A DNA stretch of 29,765 bases, taken from contig JAZSLG010000011.1 of assembly GCA_045535235.1 (NCBI GenBank), forward strand, positions 1 through 29,765. Reading direction: 5' to 3'. The stretch's first letter is position 1. Each line of letters opens with the position of its first letter. The notes under the pieces are model-generated. The model was given only the letters and a program-made list of their open reading frames with translations, had not been told where the DNA came from and ran no database searches. Origin of the DNA: Stercoripulliclostridium_A sp045535235 (GTDB lineage Bacteria; Bacillota; Clostridia; Christensenellales; DTU072). The position numbers and the translations under genes are program-made. This document shows, piece after piece, positions 8,620-17,451 of the stretch.

Positions 8620-9993
8620 CTATTTTCTATCACTTAATTTAACATATTTTGCACGAGGAGCAACGGCATCGTAGGCGGGACGAATAATCTTACCGGCATT
8701 AGCAAGTTCCTCTATACGATGAGCAGACCAGCCTGCGATACGACTTATTGCAAAAATGGGCGTAAATAATTCGGTGGGAATACCAAGTAAACGATATATA
8801 AATCCCGAATAAAAGTCGATATTTGCCGAAACGCCCTTGTATATTTTGCGTTTTTCGGCAATAACTTGAGGAGCAAGGACTTCTATCTTACGATATAGAG
8901 AATATTCTTTCTCCATACCTTTCTCTATTGCAAGTGGTTTTACAAAGCTCTTTAATATCTTTGCTCTTGGGTCTGATTTTGAGTATATAGCATGGCCCAT
9001 ACCGTAAATCAAACCTTGTTTATCAAACGCCTTACCGTCTAAAATTTGACCCAAATAATCTTTAATATCTTTGTCGCTATAGCTTTTAACGTTTTCAGCT
9101 ATATTGTCCATCATTCTAATAACCTTTGCATTTGCACCACCATGTCTGGGTCCTTTTAGAGAGCCAAGAGAGGCAGCTATTGCAGAATAGGTATCGGTCC
9201 CCGAGCTTGTTACGACATGACAAGTAAAAGATGAGTTATTACCGCCACCGTGTTCAGCATGCAAAACCAAGCATAAATCGAGTAGTTTAGCCTCTAGAGG
9301 AGAAAAATTACCGTCGTCACGAAGCATTCTTAATATATTTTCCGCAGTACTAAAACCAGCATCCGGTTGATGTATTATCAGGTCTCCGTCTTCGTGATAA
9401 TGCTTGAATACTTGATATCCGTAAACGGAAAGCATGGGGAATTTAGCGACCAAATCCAAGCATTGCATCAAAACGTTATCCATGGCTATACTATCGGGAT
9501 TCTCATCGTAAGCGTATAACGTTAGTACGCTACGTTGTAAAACATTCATCATATCGGTAGATGACTTCTTCATTATTACGTCACGAAGAAAGCCTTGTGG
9601 AAGTTTACGAAGTGTAGAAAGTATACCTTTGAATTCCTCAAACTCCTTTTCGTTTGGAAGTTTACCAAAAATCAACAAATAAACGACCTCTTCAAAGCCG
9701 AATCTTTTTTCTTTAACAAAGCCTTTTACAATATCCTCTATCGGAATTCCACGATAATAAAGTTCACCGTCTACAGGGGTGCGAACGCCTTTTTCATCCT
9801 CTTTAGCAGCAATTATTTCGGAAATTTCGGTCAATCCAACCAAAACGCCCTTTCCGTTAATATCTCTTAAACCACGTTTACAATCGTACTGATCGTAATA
9901 CTCTTGCTTAATAATCGTACTTGAAGCGGCAGGAACGGATAATTCCTTAATCCTTTTTTGTAATGCTGTTCTAGGATTGGGTGCTTTAGGCAT
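8620..9993 (-). CDS. gltA: Citrate synthase
   Basis: 457 residues joining oxaloacetate and acetyl-CoA to citrate in the cytoplasm. Catalytic residues are visible: His248 in LHAEHGGGNNSSF, His334 in GMGHAIY and Asp393 in ANIDFYSG; GPRHGGANAK and GWSAHRIEE are also typical. A ~45-residue N-terminal extension (MPKAPNPRTA...) precedes the conserved core, giving the longer form common in Clostridia. A 2-methylcitrate role cannot be excluded. It is the first gene of the operon, with AAGGAG 6 bases before ATG and a good promoter at 10060-10088. Leading a glycosidase operon is unusual; it may link sugar catabolism to glutamate supply. Confidence 0.93.
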   Translation of the reverse strand: MPKAPNPRTALQKRIKELSVPAASSTIIKQEYYDQYDCKRGLRDINGKGVLVGLTEISEIIAAKEDEKGVRTPVDGELYYRGIPIEDIVKGFVKEKRFGFEEVVYLLIFGKLPNEKEFEEFKGILSTLRKLPQGFLRDVIMKKSSTDMMNVLQRSVLTLYAYDENPDSIAMDNVLMQCLDLVAKFPMLSVYGYQVFKHYHEDGDLIIHQPDAGFSTAENILRMLRDDGNFSPLEAKLLDLCLVLHAEHGGGNNSSFTCHVVTSSGTDTYSAIAASLGSLKGPRHGGANAKVIRMMDNIAENVKSYSDKDIKDYLGQILDGKAFDKQGLIYGMGHAIYSKSDPRAKILKSFVKPLAIEKGMEKEYSLYRKIEVLAPQVIAEKRKIYKGVSANIDFYSGFIYRLLGIPTELFTPIFAISRIAGWSAHRIEELANAGKIIRPAYDAVAPRAKYVKLSDRK

Positions 9994-10045
9994 GTTTTTC
10001 TCCTTGTCTAACGTTTTTAATCAACCATAACGAATTGCTATTAAA

Positions 10046-10095
10046 CAATAGTTAAAAATAGTGTAGCAAAAATTTTGTAAAAAGTCAATAGTTAA
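10046..10095. repeat. Direct repeat CAATAGTTAA, 40 bp apart, across the citrate synthase promoter
   Basis: Identical 10-base copies lie at 10046-10055 (near the predicted transcription start) and 10086-10095 (touching the -35 box). The 40-base pitch is about four helical turns. The downstream copy also belongs to an inverted repeat CTATT/AATAG at 10038-10051. Candidate operators; inference. Confidence 0.4.
10060..10088 (-). promoter_or_regulatory. Promoter of the citrate synthase-GH20 operon
   Basis: On the minus strand the -35 box is TTGACT (10083-10088), the -10 box TACACT (10060-10065), with a 17-base AT-rich spacer. The predicted start near 10053 gives a leader of about 60 bases. Confidence 0.75.
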
Positions 10096-10152
10096 TACGC
10101 GCACGTAATATAGGCATTCATGCAATTTGAATCGATAAAAAAAATTAAACTA

Positions 10153-10181
10153 TTGAATAAAATGCAATATCGTGTTATAAT
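10153..10181 (+). promoter_or_regulatory. Promoter of the sulfatase gene
   Basis: The -35 box TTGAAT (10153-10158) and a perfect -10 box TATAAT (10176-10181) have a 17-base spacer. Transcription should begin at about 10187-10189, which is the ATG of the sulfatase itself. Confidence 0.75.
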
Positions 10182-10188
10182 AAAATTT

Positions 10189-11496
10189 ATGAAAAGACCA
10201 AATATTATATTTTATTTTGCAGACCAACAACGTTGGGATACGGTAACGCCTACTCTTACACCCTCTCTAACTGCTCTTGCGAAAGAGGGCGTAAAATTTG
10301 AAAATTGCTTTACTTGCCAACCAGTTTGTGGTCCTGCTCGTGCTTGTTTACAAAGCGGTACTTACGCAACTGAAAATCGTTCTTACTGGAATGGTATTGC
10401 ACTAAAGGACGATATTAAGCCCTTAGCAGAGTATTTTAACGAAGCCGGCTATGACACCGCCTATATTGGCAAGTGGCATCTTGCAAGCGACAGATACCCT
10501 GGTATAGGTATCCATTGTGAAAGTTCCAGTATCCCAAAAGAACGCCAAGGCAAATACAAATACGTGCGTGCTGCGGACGTATTAGAATTCACCTCGCACG
10601 GGTATGACGGTTACGTTTTTGATGAAGATGGTAATAAGATTGATTTTACCGGATACAGGGCAGATTGCATAAACGATTTTGCAACCGAGTATATTGACAA
10701 ACGTGCAAACGACAAGCCGTTCTTTATGTTCATATCCCAACTAGAGCCCCATCATCAAAACGATAGACATTGCTACGAGGGCTATATTCCTACGGTAGAA
10801 AGCTACAAAGATTACCCTATCCCGGACGACTTAACCTTCCTTCGTGGTGATTACAAAAAGAGTTATCCGGATTATATCAGCGCAATTAATAGACTGGACT
10901 ATAACGTTGGTAGACTAGTAGATAAGTTGAAAGAGAATGGCATATACGAAGATACTGTTATTATCTATACTTCTGACCACGGTTCGCATTTTAAGACCAG
11001 AAATCTTGAATATAAACGTAGTCCACACGACAGTTGTACTCATATTCCTTTAATTATTAAAGGCGGTAAATTCATAGGTGGCAAACAAATCCAAGACGTT
11101 GTTAGTCTAATAGATTTACCCCCTACTTTACTTTCTATTGCCGGAATTGACGTACCTGATAGTTATAGTGGACAGTCGTTAACCGGTGAACTTTCTCGCA
11201 AACATGCTTTTATTCAAGTTAGCGAATCTCAAGTGGGCCGTGCAATCAGAACTAAAGATTATTTGTACTCCGTTAGAGCCGTTGGCATAGGTTATATAAA
11301 AGCCAAAGCAAAAATTTATTTTGAAGATTACCTTTACGACGTTAACGAGGATGCTATACAAAAGAATAACTTAGTTAAATCAAAGGCTCATAAACAAACA
11401 AGAAAAGAGCTACGCGAAATATTAAAGGAACAAATGGTTAAGATTGGCGAAAAAAAGCCTATTATACTTCCAGCCCTATTCACAAGAAAGAAATAA
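10189..11496 (+). CDS. Sulfatase, type I (Cys-type formylglycine)
   Basis: 435 residues. The start MKRPNIIFYFADQQRW carries the first metal-binding Asp (Asp12). The sulfatase signature CGPAR has Cys47, which must be converted to formylglycine; a Cys-type site can be served by the anaerobic radical-SAM maturase, not encoded here. GKWHL and YTSDHGSH supply further active-site residues. Sulfatases remove sulfate esters from glycans or small molecules; no signal peptide, so the substrate must be imported. The frame opens further upstream to ATG 10120, but that lies before the promoter at 10153-10181, and family conservation begins at 10189. There is no ribosome site before 10189, so the mRNA is predicted to be leaderless. 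It is the only plus-strand gene, divergent from the citrate synthase operon. The specificity subfamily is not clear. Confidence 0.92.
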   Translation: MKRPNIIFYFADQQRWDTVTPTLTPSLTALAKEGVKFENCFTCQPVCGPARACLQSGTYATENRSYWNGIALKDDIKPLAEYFNEAGYDTAYIGKWHLASDRYPGIGIHCESSSIPKERQGKYKYVRAADVLEFTSHGYDGYVFDEDGNKIDFTGYRADCINDFATEYIDKRANDKPFFMFISQLEPHHQNDRHCYEGYIPTVESYKDYPIPDDLTFLRGDYKKSYPDYISAINRLDYNVGRLVDKLKENGIYEDTVIIYTSDHGSHFKTRNLEYKRSPHDSCTHIPLIIKGGKFIGGKQIQDVVSLIDLPPTLLSIAGIDVPDSYSGQSLTGELSRKHAFIQVSESQVGRAIRTKDYLYSVRAVGIGYIKAKAKIYFEDYLYDVNEDAIQKNNLVKSKAHKQTRKELREILKEQMVKIGEKKPIILPALFTRKK

Positions 11497-11573
11497 TTCG
11501 TAGCGTAAACATACATAGACCACTTGTAAATTATTAATAACTGAAAATTTCTCAACAAACTTTGCAAAACAAA

Positions 11574-11603
11574 AAAAGGCTAACGATACTTCGTTAGCCT
11601 TTT
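11574..11603. terminator. Bidirectional terminator between sulfatase and giant surface protein
   Basis: A perfect 9-bp stem GGCTAACGA/TCGTTAGCC (11578-11586 with 11591-11599), loop TACT, is flanked by A-runs and T-runs on both sides, so it can end both convergent genes. Confidence 0.9.
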
Positions 11604-11627
11604 ATATTATTTGTTATTCTTTGCTCT

Positions 11628-14600
11628 TTAATCATTATATTTGATGTAACGCGACTCCTTGCGCTTCTTTATTGCCCTAATGATTATAATAATGACTATA
11701 ACTATTACGACTACGGCGCCTATTACAATGTATAACATCATAGAATTATCTTCTTGCTCACTAAGAATAAGAAGAGCCTTTGCATTGGTTACGTTAATAG
11801 TAACGTTATCACCATCGTATAAGACGTCTTGCACGTACAAAATTTCACCATTGTTAGTAAGTATTGCATAAGCAATCTTAGTTTCGCCATAACCTTCCGG
11901 AACAGGCATAGTAAGATAAACTTCGCCTTCAATCGTAATAACTTCATTATTAATCGAATATTTGAGGTCATAGACTTTGTCTATACCCATATTTTCAAGG
12001 GCGCTATATCCTTTTTGAACTTCTGCATATTTATTGCTTACGTCCGAGCTGGAATCAGCTTCTATCATTTCAAACTTGGTCGCGCTATCAAACTCACCTT
12101 CTAGACTTAATCCGTTATCTTTATCAACGATAGATTTCGTTAGAATCTTAAGAGTAAAACTACTATATTGAATGCTGTAGTTTTTAGCGCTTGCGCCTTT
12201 GGGAGTAAGAGTATAGGTGCCGGGAGTCGTAGGTAGACTTACGTTTGGTTTTTCTGTCAAGCTCTCGGCGCTATCTCCCTTTTGGAAACCTGCGTATAGG
12301 TACTCTATTTTTGGAGTTTCGCCTTCCAAAATTGTGATATCTTCAACGATAACCTGCAAATCTGCTTTCGTGATTTTAATAGTTTCCTCGCTATCTCCTA
12401 CGAGCTTATACACTTTATTATTAATGGTAATCTTAGCCTTAAACTCACCGCAATTCTTAACGTCGCCCTCAAAGGTAACTTCCTCGAGAGCCTTTATTCC
12501 ATCCACCAATCCAACAAGCTCGTATTTTACATTATCATGATCGTAACCATCGTAGACGATTTCTTTAGGAGAGGTAAACGTTACGCTAATTTCAACCGGA
12601 ATTACTTTAACGTCTATATCTATTTCAAGAGGTGCGTAGTTCTTGTTAACGGGAGTAAAGATTACTTTATGAGTAAACGTATCGGAACTGCTAAAGTCTG
12701 GGGTTATCGACTCTTTCCAACCAACGTTTCCCAATAGATTTTGCGTATTCCAACTACCATCGTTATAAATCCTACCGGATACCACTACTGCAGGTTTGTT
12801 GCTATCGTCCAAAATAGTGCCGGGAGCGATATTAACGATTTCTTTAGATACTATTTGAGGCGTACCGGGTAATATAGTTAATGCTGCCGATTGATATTTT
12901 ACCGTATAGTTATTGCTTGTTAAAGTAATGTCTTCGGTAAGCCTATATTGATAGCTACTATAAACTTCCACACCTTCTATATAGGAGTTTTCACCGCTAA
13001 ATCTTGAAAGTTGCACGCTTAACCCTATACCTTCCTCAGTATCTTGGTCCGTTAATCCTATTACCTCATAGCTAGGAGTAGGATCGGGTTCACCATATTT
13101 CTTTTCTTGTGCAACTGCTTGTACGATTAGTTCTTTAGGCGTGATCGTATAGGTGCCGGGTACAAAATTAATGTTATAATTAGGATTATTCTCATTAGTA
13201 ATTGTACCAGCCGATATTTCACTATCTCCTACGTTTATCGCACTAGTAAACAGCTTACCATTCAAAGCATTAACGCGATTATCGCTAATCACGTAAGTAA
13301 GTTCTTTTAGCTTTTCACCATATACGCCTTCTTTGTTTTCCGCGCGTACCGTAATGGCTAACGGTCTAACCGTAAGAACGCCACATTCACCAACATTCAA
13401 AATATATCCGTCACTATTAGCATCTTCACTTATTGAAAGATTTATTCGGTAGGTATCGGCATCAAGTACTCCACCTTCATACAAAGTATCGTTTAGTAGC
13501 ACGTCTACCCCAATAACGCCACTTAATGCTACACCTTCGCTGGAAACAAATTCAAACGTGATGTCATCCAGATAATCTACTGTAAAATCTTTAACACAAA
13601 TTGCAATTTCCGTCTTATTAACAGTAAGTAAGAATTCTACCGTAATATCATTATAGTTTCCACTTAAATCGTGTCTAGTCGCAATCAGCATAATTTCACC
13701 GGCTTTAGTGATAGTAAGAACGTTTCCGTTAAAACTTGCCATATCGGCACAATCTTCGCTAACGCTATATTCTACTTCTCCATCTCCACTACCGCCAACA
13801 ACGACTGCAATATAATCCGTACCGAAGGCATGGGTGGACGAAGATACAAACGTAATCTCTGCTTGCTCCGCTTTATTAACGACCAAAGTCTTTTGAGAAG
13901 ACGCACCAATATCGTAGTTTATATCATCATAGGTCGCGTTAATTTGGTATTCACCCGCGTTTAGTAGTTCGGAAACAGTATCGGCATTCCTATCGGTAAT
14001 GGTTAACGAATCAACGTCCACACGATTTCCGTTAACGTCAAAGAAATAGCTAGTTACGTTGTGACTATTACCATCATAAGTGACGTTATCTTTATTTAAT
14101 CCATCAATTAGGTAGATCATTTCTGCTTTGAATGGAATTACCTTAAAATTGACGTATGAAGTAACACCGTCTTCAGCTATAATAGCGTCTACGAATGATA
14201 CGTCGTAATATTTTGCCGAATCACCTACAAGGTTAACGACAAGTCGATAGTTGCCAACAGAGCCGTAGTTTTCCGTCGCGCTAATATCCACGCCATTGTC
14301 GTCCAAGAACGTATAAGATGCTTCGTAGGGTTTAGTAGGTATAACGCCACTCGATATAATACTATTACCACTCAAACTTGGCTTTTTACCAGTACCGGCA
14401 AACTCACCTTCGTAGCTGTTTAATCTTATCATTATTTTACGTCTAACTATCGTACCGTTACCCGTTGCATCTTCAGGAGCAAAATAATTGAGAGCATCTT
14501 TTCCCGTTACGTCAAATTCGTAATGAACGACAGTGCTAACGTAATTATTATTCATATCGTATCTAATACTACCGTCACCCTCAAACGACATGATTGCAGT

Positions 14601-17249
14601 TACGGTTACGTCGTCGTTTTCAACCTTATTGGTCACTTTAGTATTATCTACACTTGCTGAACAAGCATTATTGGTATTGTCCCATTCTTTAGTATTTTGT
14701 AACGCGTCAAGAGGTACGGAGAGTTGACGTTTATTAATGCGTATACTACTAATCTTGGAGCCCATTCTAACATCATACTCGTTCCTAAAAATAACGGTAA
14801 ACGAGTAATCGCCCGCTTTAACGGGAGCTAGACCACTACTATAAGTAACTACCGCAGAGTAACTGCTGGGTTGGGTTAGTTGGTCAACGGGGAATTCCAC
14901 CGGCTCACCGTTATAGGTATGGTCTCTAACGAACAAATCGTCACCCCAAATTATGGTAGCAATTTCTATCTCTATTTTATCTAGCGTACTATTCATTAAC
15001 GCTTGATACTCAACCGCCGAACTATTTTCGTTGAATACGAATACGGCATTATCAAGGTTGATGGGAGAACTATTTTTATCTAAAGCCGTAATTCCGTTAA
15101 CGTAAGCACCGTCTTTAACCGGAATTGATAAAACAAAACTTTGACCATCATAGAGCTTGGTAGTTTTATTTTTACCTAGGTCGAAAACCGCCAAATTACT
15201 CATATCTACGTATTCGGCGTTTGTATTATTTTTAATTCCGTAATTGATGCTCTTTACAAAACGAACGTATAGTTCTTGATTTCTATAGGTAGTTTGTCCT
15301 GCTATGCCAACGAATATATCATCCGAGCATTTAACAACTTCCTCTACGTCCCTAAATTCCAAATCATAACCTACGGTTGCGCTACTCTTTTTAAATTCTA
15401 CGTCACCGCTTGCGTTTTTAGTTGCAGTAACCTCGCCGTTTATACCGTCAAACAACATAACGTTGCCCATGCCGTTAGTTGCTCTGTATTTCGAATTAGC
15501 ATTAACAAAATACCAAGCGTTAGTTATTGCGGGTTGACCTGATTGATAGGCTCCCACAATGCCGTATAAACCACCGTCAACGTTACCACGTAGTTGTAAG
15601 TTTGCCGAAGATAAAACGTTTGTTATGACTCCTTTTTTAGTTACGCCTACTATTCCGCCGGTTCTTCCTTGGGCGTTTACGGTTGCAGAAGACTCAACGT
15701 TTTCGATAGTTCCTTCTTCGTTATATCCTACTACTGAGCCTACGTATTGTATGCCACTAATAGAGCAAGTCTCGTCTAATCTCAAGTTACGAATTACGGA
15801 ATCGGTTCCAATGTATCCAAACAACGCCAAATAATCGGTTTCTTGAATGGTTTCCATCTCGCTATTGACGTAAATATTTTCAACAACGTTTAGACCGGAA
15901 ATCGTATTATTACCACCATCATAGACGCCTTGGAAAATTTTATTTTGATCTTTGTTTCCTATGGGATAAAACCTATCGGTCAAAGAAATATTTGCCGTTT
16001 GATAAAAATACTGCTTGCTAGATACATCATTTGAATTTTCCGGCGAATAGGTTGTTCCATATTCGGATACCGCTTTTTGCAAGTTACGTAATTGGGTTTC
16101 ATTAGAAATTAAATAGGGATTTTCCGCACTACCCCATTTTGAAAGTGACGAACTATCAATTCCATACATACGCTCTGAACAAGCAGTTTCCAATTTATTG
16201 TTGAGTGCGTCGTTATTTTCTTTTAGTCTGTTCGCAAAAATAGTTTGAAGAGGAGCAACGTAAGCCGAGTGATTCGTTACGATAAAAGCATCACGCTTCC
16301 AAACCGCAAGATTAGTACCAAAAAGTTTTTGTAAATCCAAAGTATTAAACTCGTTTCTTCCTAAATGTTGAACGCGAGTATTATCCAAAGCAACAGGAGA
16401 TTTATCAATGGAATTAGCACCGTAACCAACTGCATCGATGCCCTCGTTTGCCGAGCCATTATAGAAAGTTCCCGTGGGAGTTGACGTGTCACTAGTGTAT
16501 CTTCCGCCGATTATTCCACCAACGTTAGTGGCGTTTGCGTTTGAAGATACGATAGCGCCAATAGAATAGGAATAGGTTAGCGAACTGTGATTTTGACCGA
16601 CTATTCCACCAAGGTTAGCTATACTTGCCGATGCAACAAAATTGCCGTTACTAAAGCAATACTCTACTCTTCCATTGTTAACGCCGGCAATACCTCCAAC
16701 GTTTTGTCTTGCATTAACCGAACCTTGATAAAAAGATAAACTAATCGTTCCGTTATTGTAGCCAACCAAACCACCGACGTTATCGGAATTTGAAACAACT
16801 ATTCTAGCATCGACTACACCCACGCCGGTAATGACTGCATCTTTACCCGTATAACCAAACAAGCCGACGTTATTGGTTCCTCCGGAAATAGTCAATCCGC
16901 TAATCAAGTGTCCTGCACCGTTAAAATTACCGTTAAACGGACGTGCCTCGGTACCGATTGGAACAATATCACTTATTTCGCTCAAATCAATATCTGCGTC
17001 CAAACTGTAATAATAGTTCGTCCACTCTTCGCTTGCGTCTTCATCGTTGATTAGCTCCATAACAGTGAAGAAATTCTCCGCCGTAACAATATGTTTCGGA
17101 CTATTCTTAGTACCATCACCAATAATAGACGAGCCTTCTGCTTGCGCGGATATGCTTGCAGGCGCGCGTAAAGAAAAAGCGCACGTTAAAGCGAGCAAAA
17201 AAATTATAGGGAGTATTATAAAACTGAGTCGGCTTTTGTTTTTAATCAT
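11628..17249 (-). CDS. Giant GLUG/MBG-repeat surface protein with C-terminal membrane anchor
   Basis: 1873 residues. A Sec signal peptide (about 1-36, ending near ISAQA) is followed by a GLUG beta-helix block (~50-270: NVGLFGY, NVGGLVGYNNG, NVGGIAGVNNG, NLGGIVGQN, NVGGIIGG). A second GLUG block lies at about 370-590 (YVGSVVGYNEEG, TGGIVG). From about 790 onward come Ig-like and MBG/YDG-type units (VTYDGNSHNVTSYF, GVYGEKLKEL, KYGEPDPTPSYEVIGL, IVYDGYDHDNVKYEL), each ending in a strand such as GTYTITPK. The end has a transmembrane helix (about 1837-1858) and a basic tail RAIKKRKESR. No LPXTG motif, so it is a membrane-anchored rather than sortase-linked stalk. No enzyme domain was seen; adhesin or glycan scaffold is the likely role. 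It is monocistronic, with its own promoter at 17284-17312 and AAGGTG before ATG. Confidence 0.88.
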   Translation of the reverse strand: MIKNKSRLSFIILPIIFLLALTCAFSLRAPASISAQAEGSSIIGDGTKNSPKHIVTAENFFTVMELINDEDASEEWTNYYYSLDADIDLSEISDIVPIGTEARPFNGNFNGAGHLISGLTISGGTNNVGLFGYTGKDAVITGVGVVDARIVVSNSDNVGGLVGYNNGTISLSFYQGSVNARQNVGGIAGVNNGRVEYCFSNGNFVASASIANLGGIVGQNHSSLTYSYSIGAIVSSNANATNVGGIIGGRYTSDTSTPTGTFYNGSANEGIDAVGYGANSIDKSPVALDNTRVQHLGRNEFNTLDLQKLFGTNLAVWKRDAFIVTNHSAYVAPLQTIFANRLKENNDALNNKLETACSERMYGIDSSSLSKWGSAENPYLISNETQLRNLQKAVSEYGTTYSPENSNDVSSKQYFYQTANISLTDRFYPIGNKDQNKIFQGVYDGGNNTISGLNVVENIYVNSEMETIQETDYLALFGYIGTDSVIRNLRLDETCSISGIQYVGSVVGYNEEGTIENVESSATVNAQGRTGGIVGVTKKGVITNVLSSANLQLRGNVDGGLYGIVGAYQSGQPAITNAWYFVNANSKYRATNGMGNVMLFDGINGEVTATKNASGDVEFKKSSATVGYDLEFRDVEEVVKCSDDIFVGIAGQTTYRNQELYVRFVKSINYGIKNNTNAEYVDMSNLAVFDLGKNKTTKLYDGQSFVLSIPVKDGAYVNGITALDKNSSPINLDNAVFVFNENSSAVEYQALMNSTLDKIEIEIATIIWGDDLFVRDHTYNGEPVEFPVDQLTQPSSYSAVVTYSSGLAPVKAGDYSFTVIFRNEYDVRMGSKISSIRINKRQLSVPLDALQNTKEWDNTNNACSASVDNTKVTNKVENDDVTVTAIMSFEGDGSIRYDMNNNYVSTVVHYEFDVTGKDALNYFAPEDATGNGTIVRRKIMIRLNSYEGEFAGTGKKPSLSGNSIISSGVIPTKPYEASYTFLDDNGVDISATENYGSVGNYRLVVNLVGDSAKYYDVSFVDAIIAEDGVTSYVNFKVIPFKAEMIYLIDGLNKDNVTYDGNSHNVTSYFFDVNGNRVDVDSLTITDRNADTVSELLNAGEYQINATYDDINYDIGASSQKTLVVNKAEQAEITFVSSSTHAFGTDYIAVVVGGSGDGEVEYSVSEDCADMASFNGNVLTITKAGEIMLIATRHDLSGNYNDITVEFLLTVNKTEIAICVKDFTVDYLDDITFEFVSSEGVALSGVIGVDVLLNDTLYEGGVLDADTYRINLSISEDANSDGYILNVGECGVLTVRPLAITVRAENKEGVYGEKLKELTYVISDNRVNALNGKLFTSAINVGDSEISAGTITNENNPNYNINFVPGTYTITPKELIVQAVAQEKKYGEPDPTPSYEVIGLTDQDTEEGIGLSVQLSRFSGENSYIEGVEVYSSYQYRLTEDITLTSNNYTVKYQSAALTILPGTPQIVSKEIVNIAPGTILDDSNKPAVVVSGRIYNDGSWNTQNLLGNVGWKESITPDFSSSDTFTHKVIFTPVNKNYAPLEIDIDVKVIPVEISVTFTSPKEIVYDGYDHDNVKYELVGLVDGIKALEEVTFEGDVKNCGEFKAKITINNKVYKLVGDSEETIKITKADLQVIVEDITILEGETPKIEYLYAGFQKGDSAESLTEKPNVSLPTTPGTYTLTPKGASAKNYSIQYSSFTLKILTKSIVDKDNGLSLEGEFDSATKFEMIEADSSSDVSNKYAEVQKGYSALENMGIDKVYDLKYSINNEVITIEGEVYLTMPVPEGYGETKIAYAILTNNGEILYVQDVLYDGDNVTINVTNAKALLILSEQEDNSMMLYIVIGAVVVIVIVIIIIIRAIKKRKESRYIKYND

Positions 17250-17283
17250 ACTAGCACCTTGAAAATATATTTATACGTTTATA

Positions 17284-17312
17284 ATTTTAACACACGCGCG
17301 CGCAAAATTCAA
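17284..17312 (-). promoter_or_regulatory. Promoter of the giant GLUG/MBG gene, CG-tract spacer
   Basis: On the minus strand the -35 box is TTGAAT (17307-17312) and the -10 box TAAAAT (17284-17289), 17 bases apart. The spacer contains GCGCGCGCGTGTGT, an alternating purine-pyrimidine tract quite unlike the AT-rich surroundings. The predicted leader is about 28 bases. Confidence 0.75.
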
Positions 17313-17372
17313 GAGAAATTTTCATATTATAACGCCACACGAGTTTTATTTAATTCTTCCTAAAAACAAAAT

Positions 17373-17419
17373 AAAAACACCCAAAACCGTTTAATTTTTA
17401 TAAAACGGATTTTTGGGTG
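17373..17419 (-). terminator. Terminator of the GLUG-GH2-GH123-GH18 operon
   Basis: A long stem: CACCCAAAA (17378-17386) pairs with TTTTGGGTG (17411-17419), and CCGTTT (17387-17392) with AAACGG (17403-17408), with a 2-base bulge. On the minus strand TTTTT follows (17373-17377). It lies about 30 bases after the GH18-like gene's stop. Confidence 0.9.
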
Positions 17420-17451
17420 ACATTATCAATGTTTATAGATACCTTAAATCG

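Noticed and set aside
10120..10188. N-terminal extension of the sulfatase to ATG 10120
   Set aside because: It lies upstream of and across the promoter at 10153-10181, has no ribosome site, and its residues do not belong to the sulfatase family start.
12217..12540. 107-codon plus-strand frame opposite the giant surface protein
   Set aside because: Low-complexity antisense shadow of MBG repeats with no start signals.
12000..16000. DNA repeats in the MBG/GLUG coding region as recent tandem duplications
   Set aside because: The protein units are alike only at motif level; no long identical DNA repeats were seen.
17155..17175. CG-rich stretch GGCGCGCG as another regulatory CG tract
   Set aside because: It lies inside the signal-peptide coding part (SLRAPA) of the giant surface protein and is explained by codon choice.
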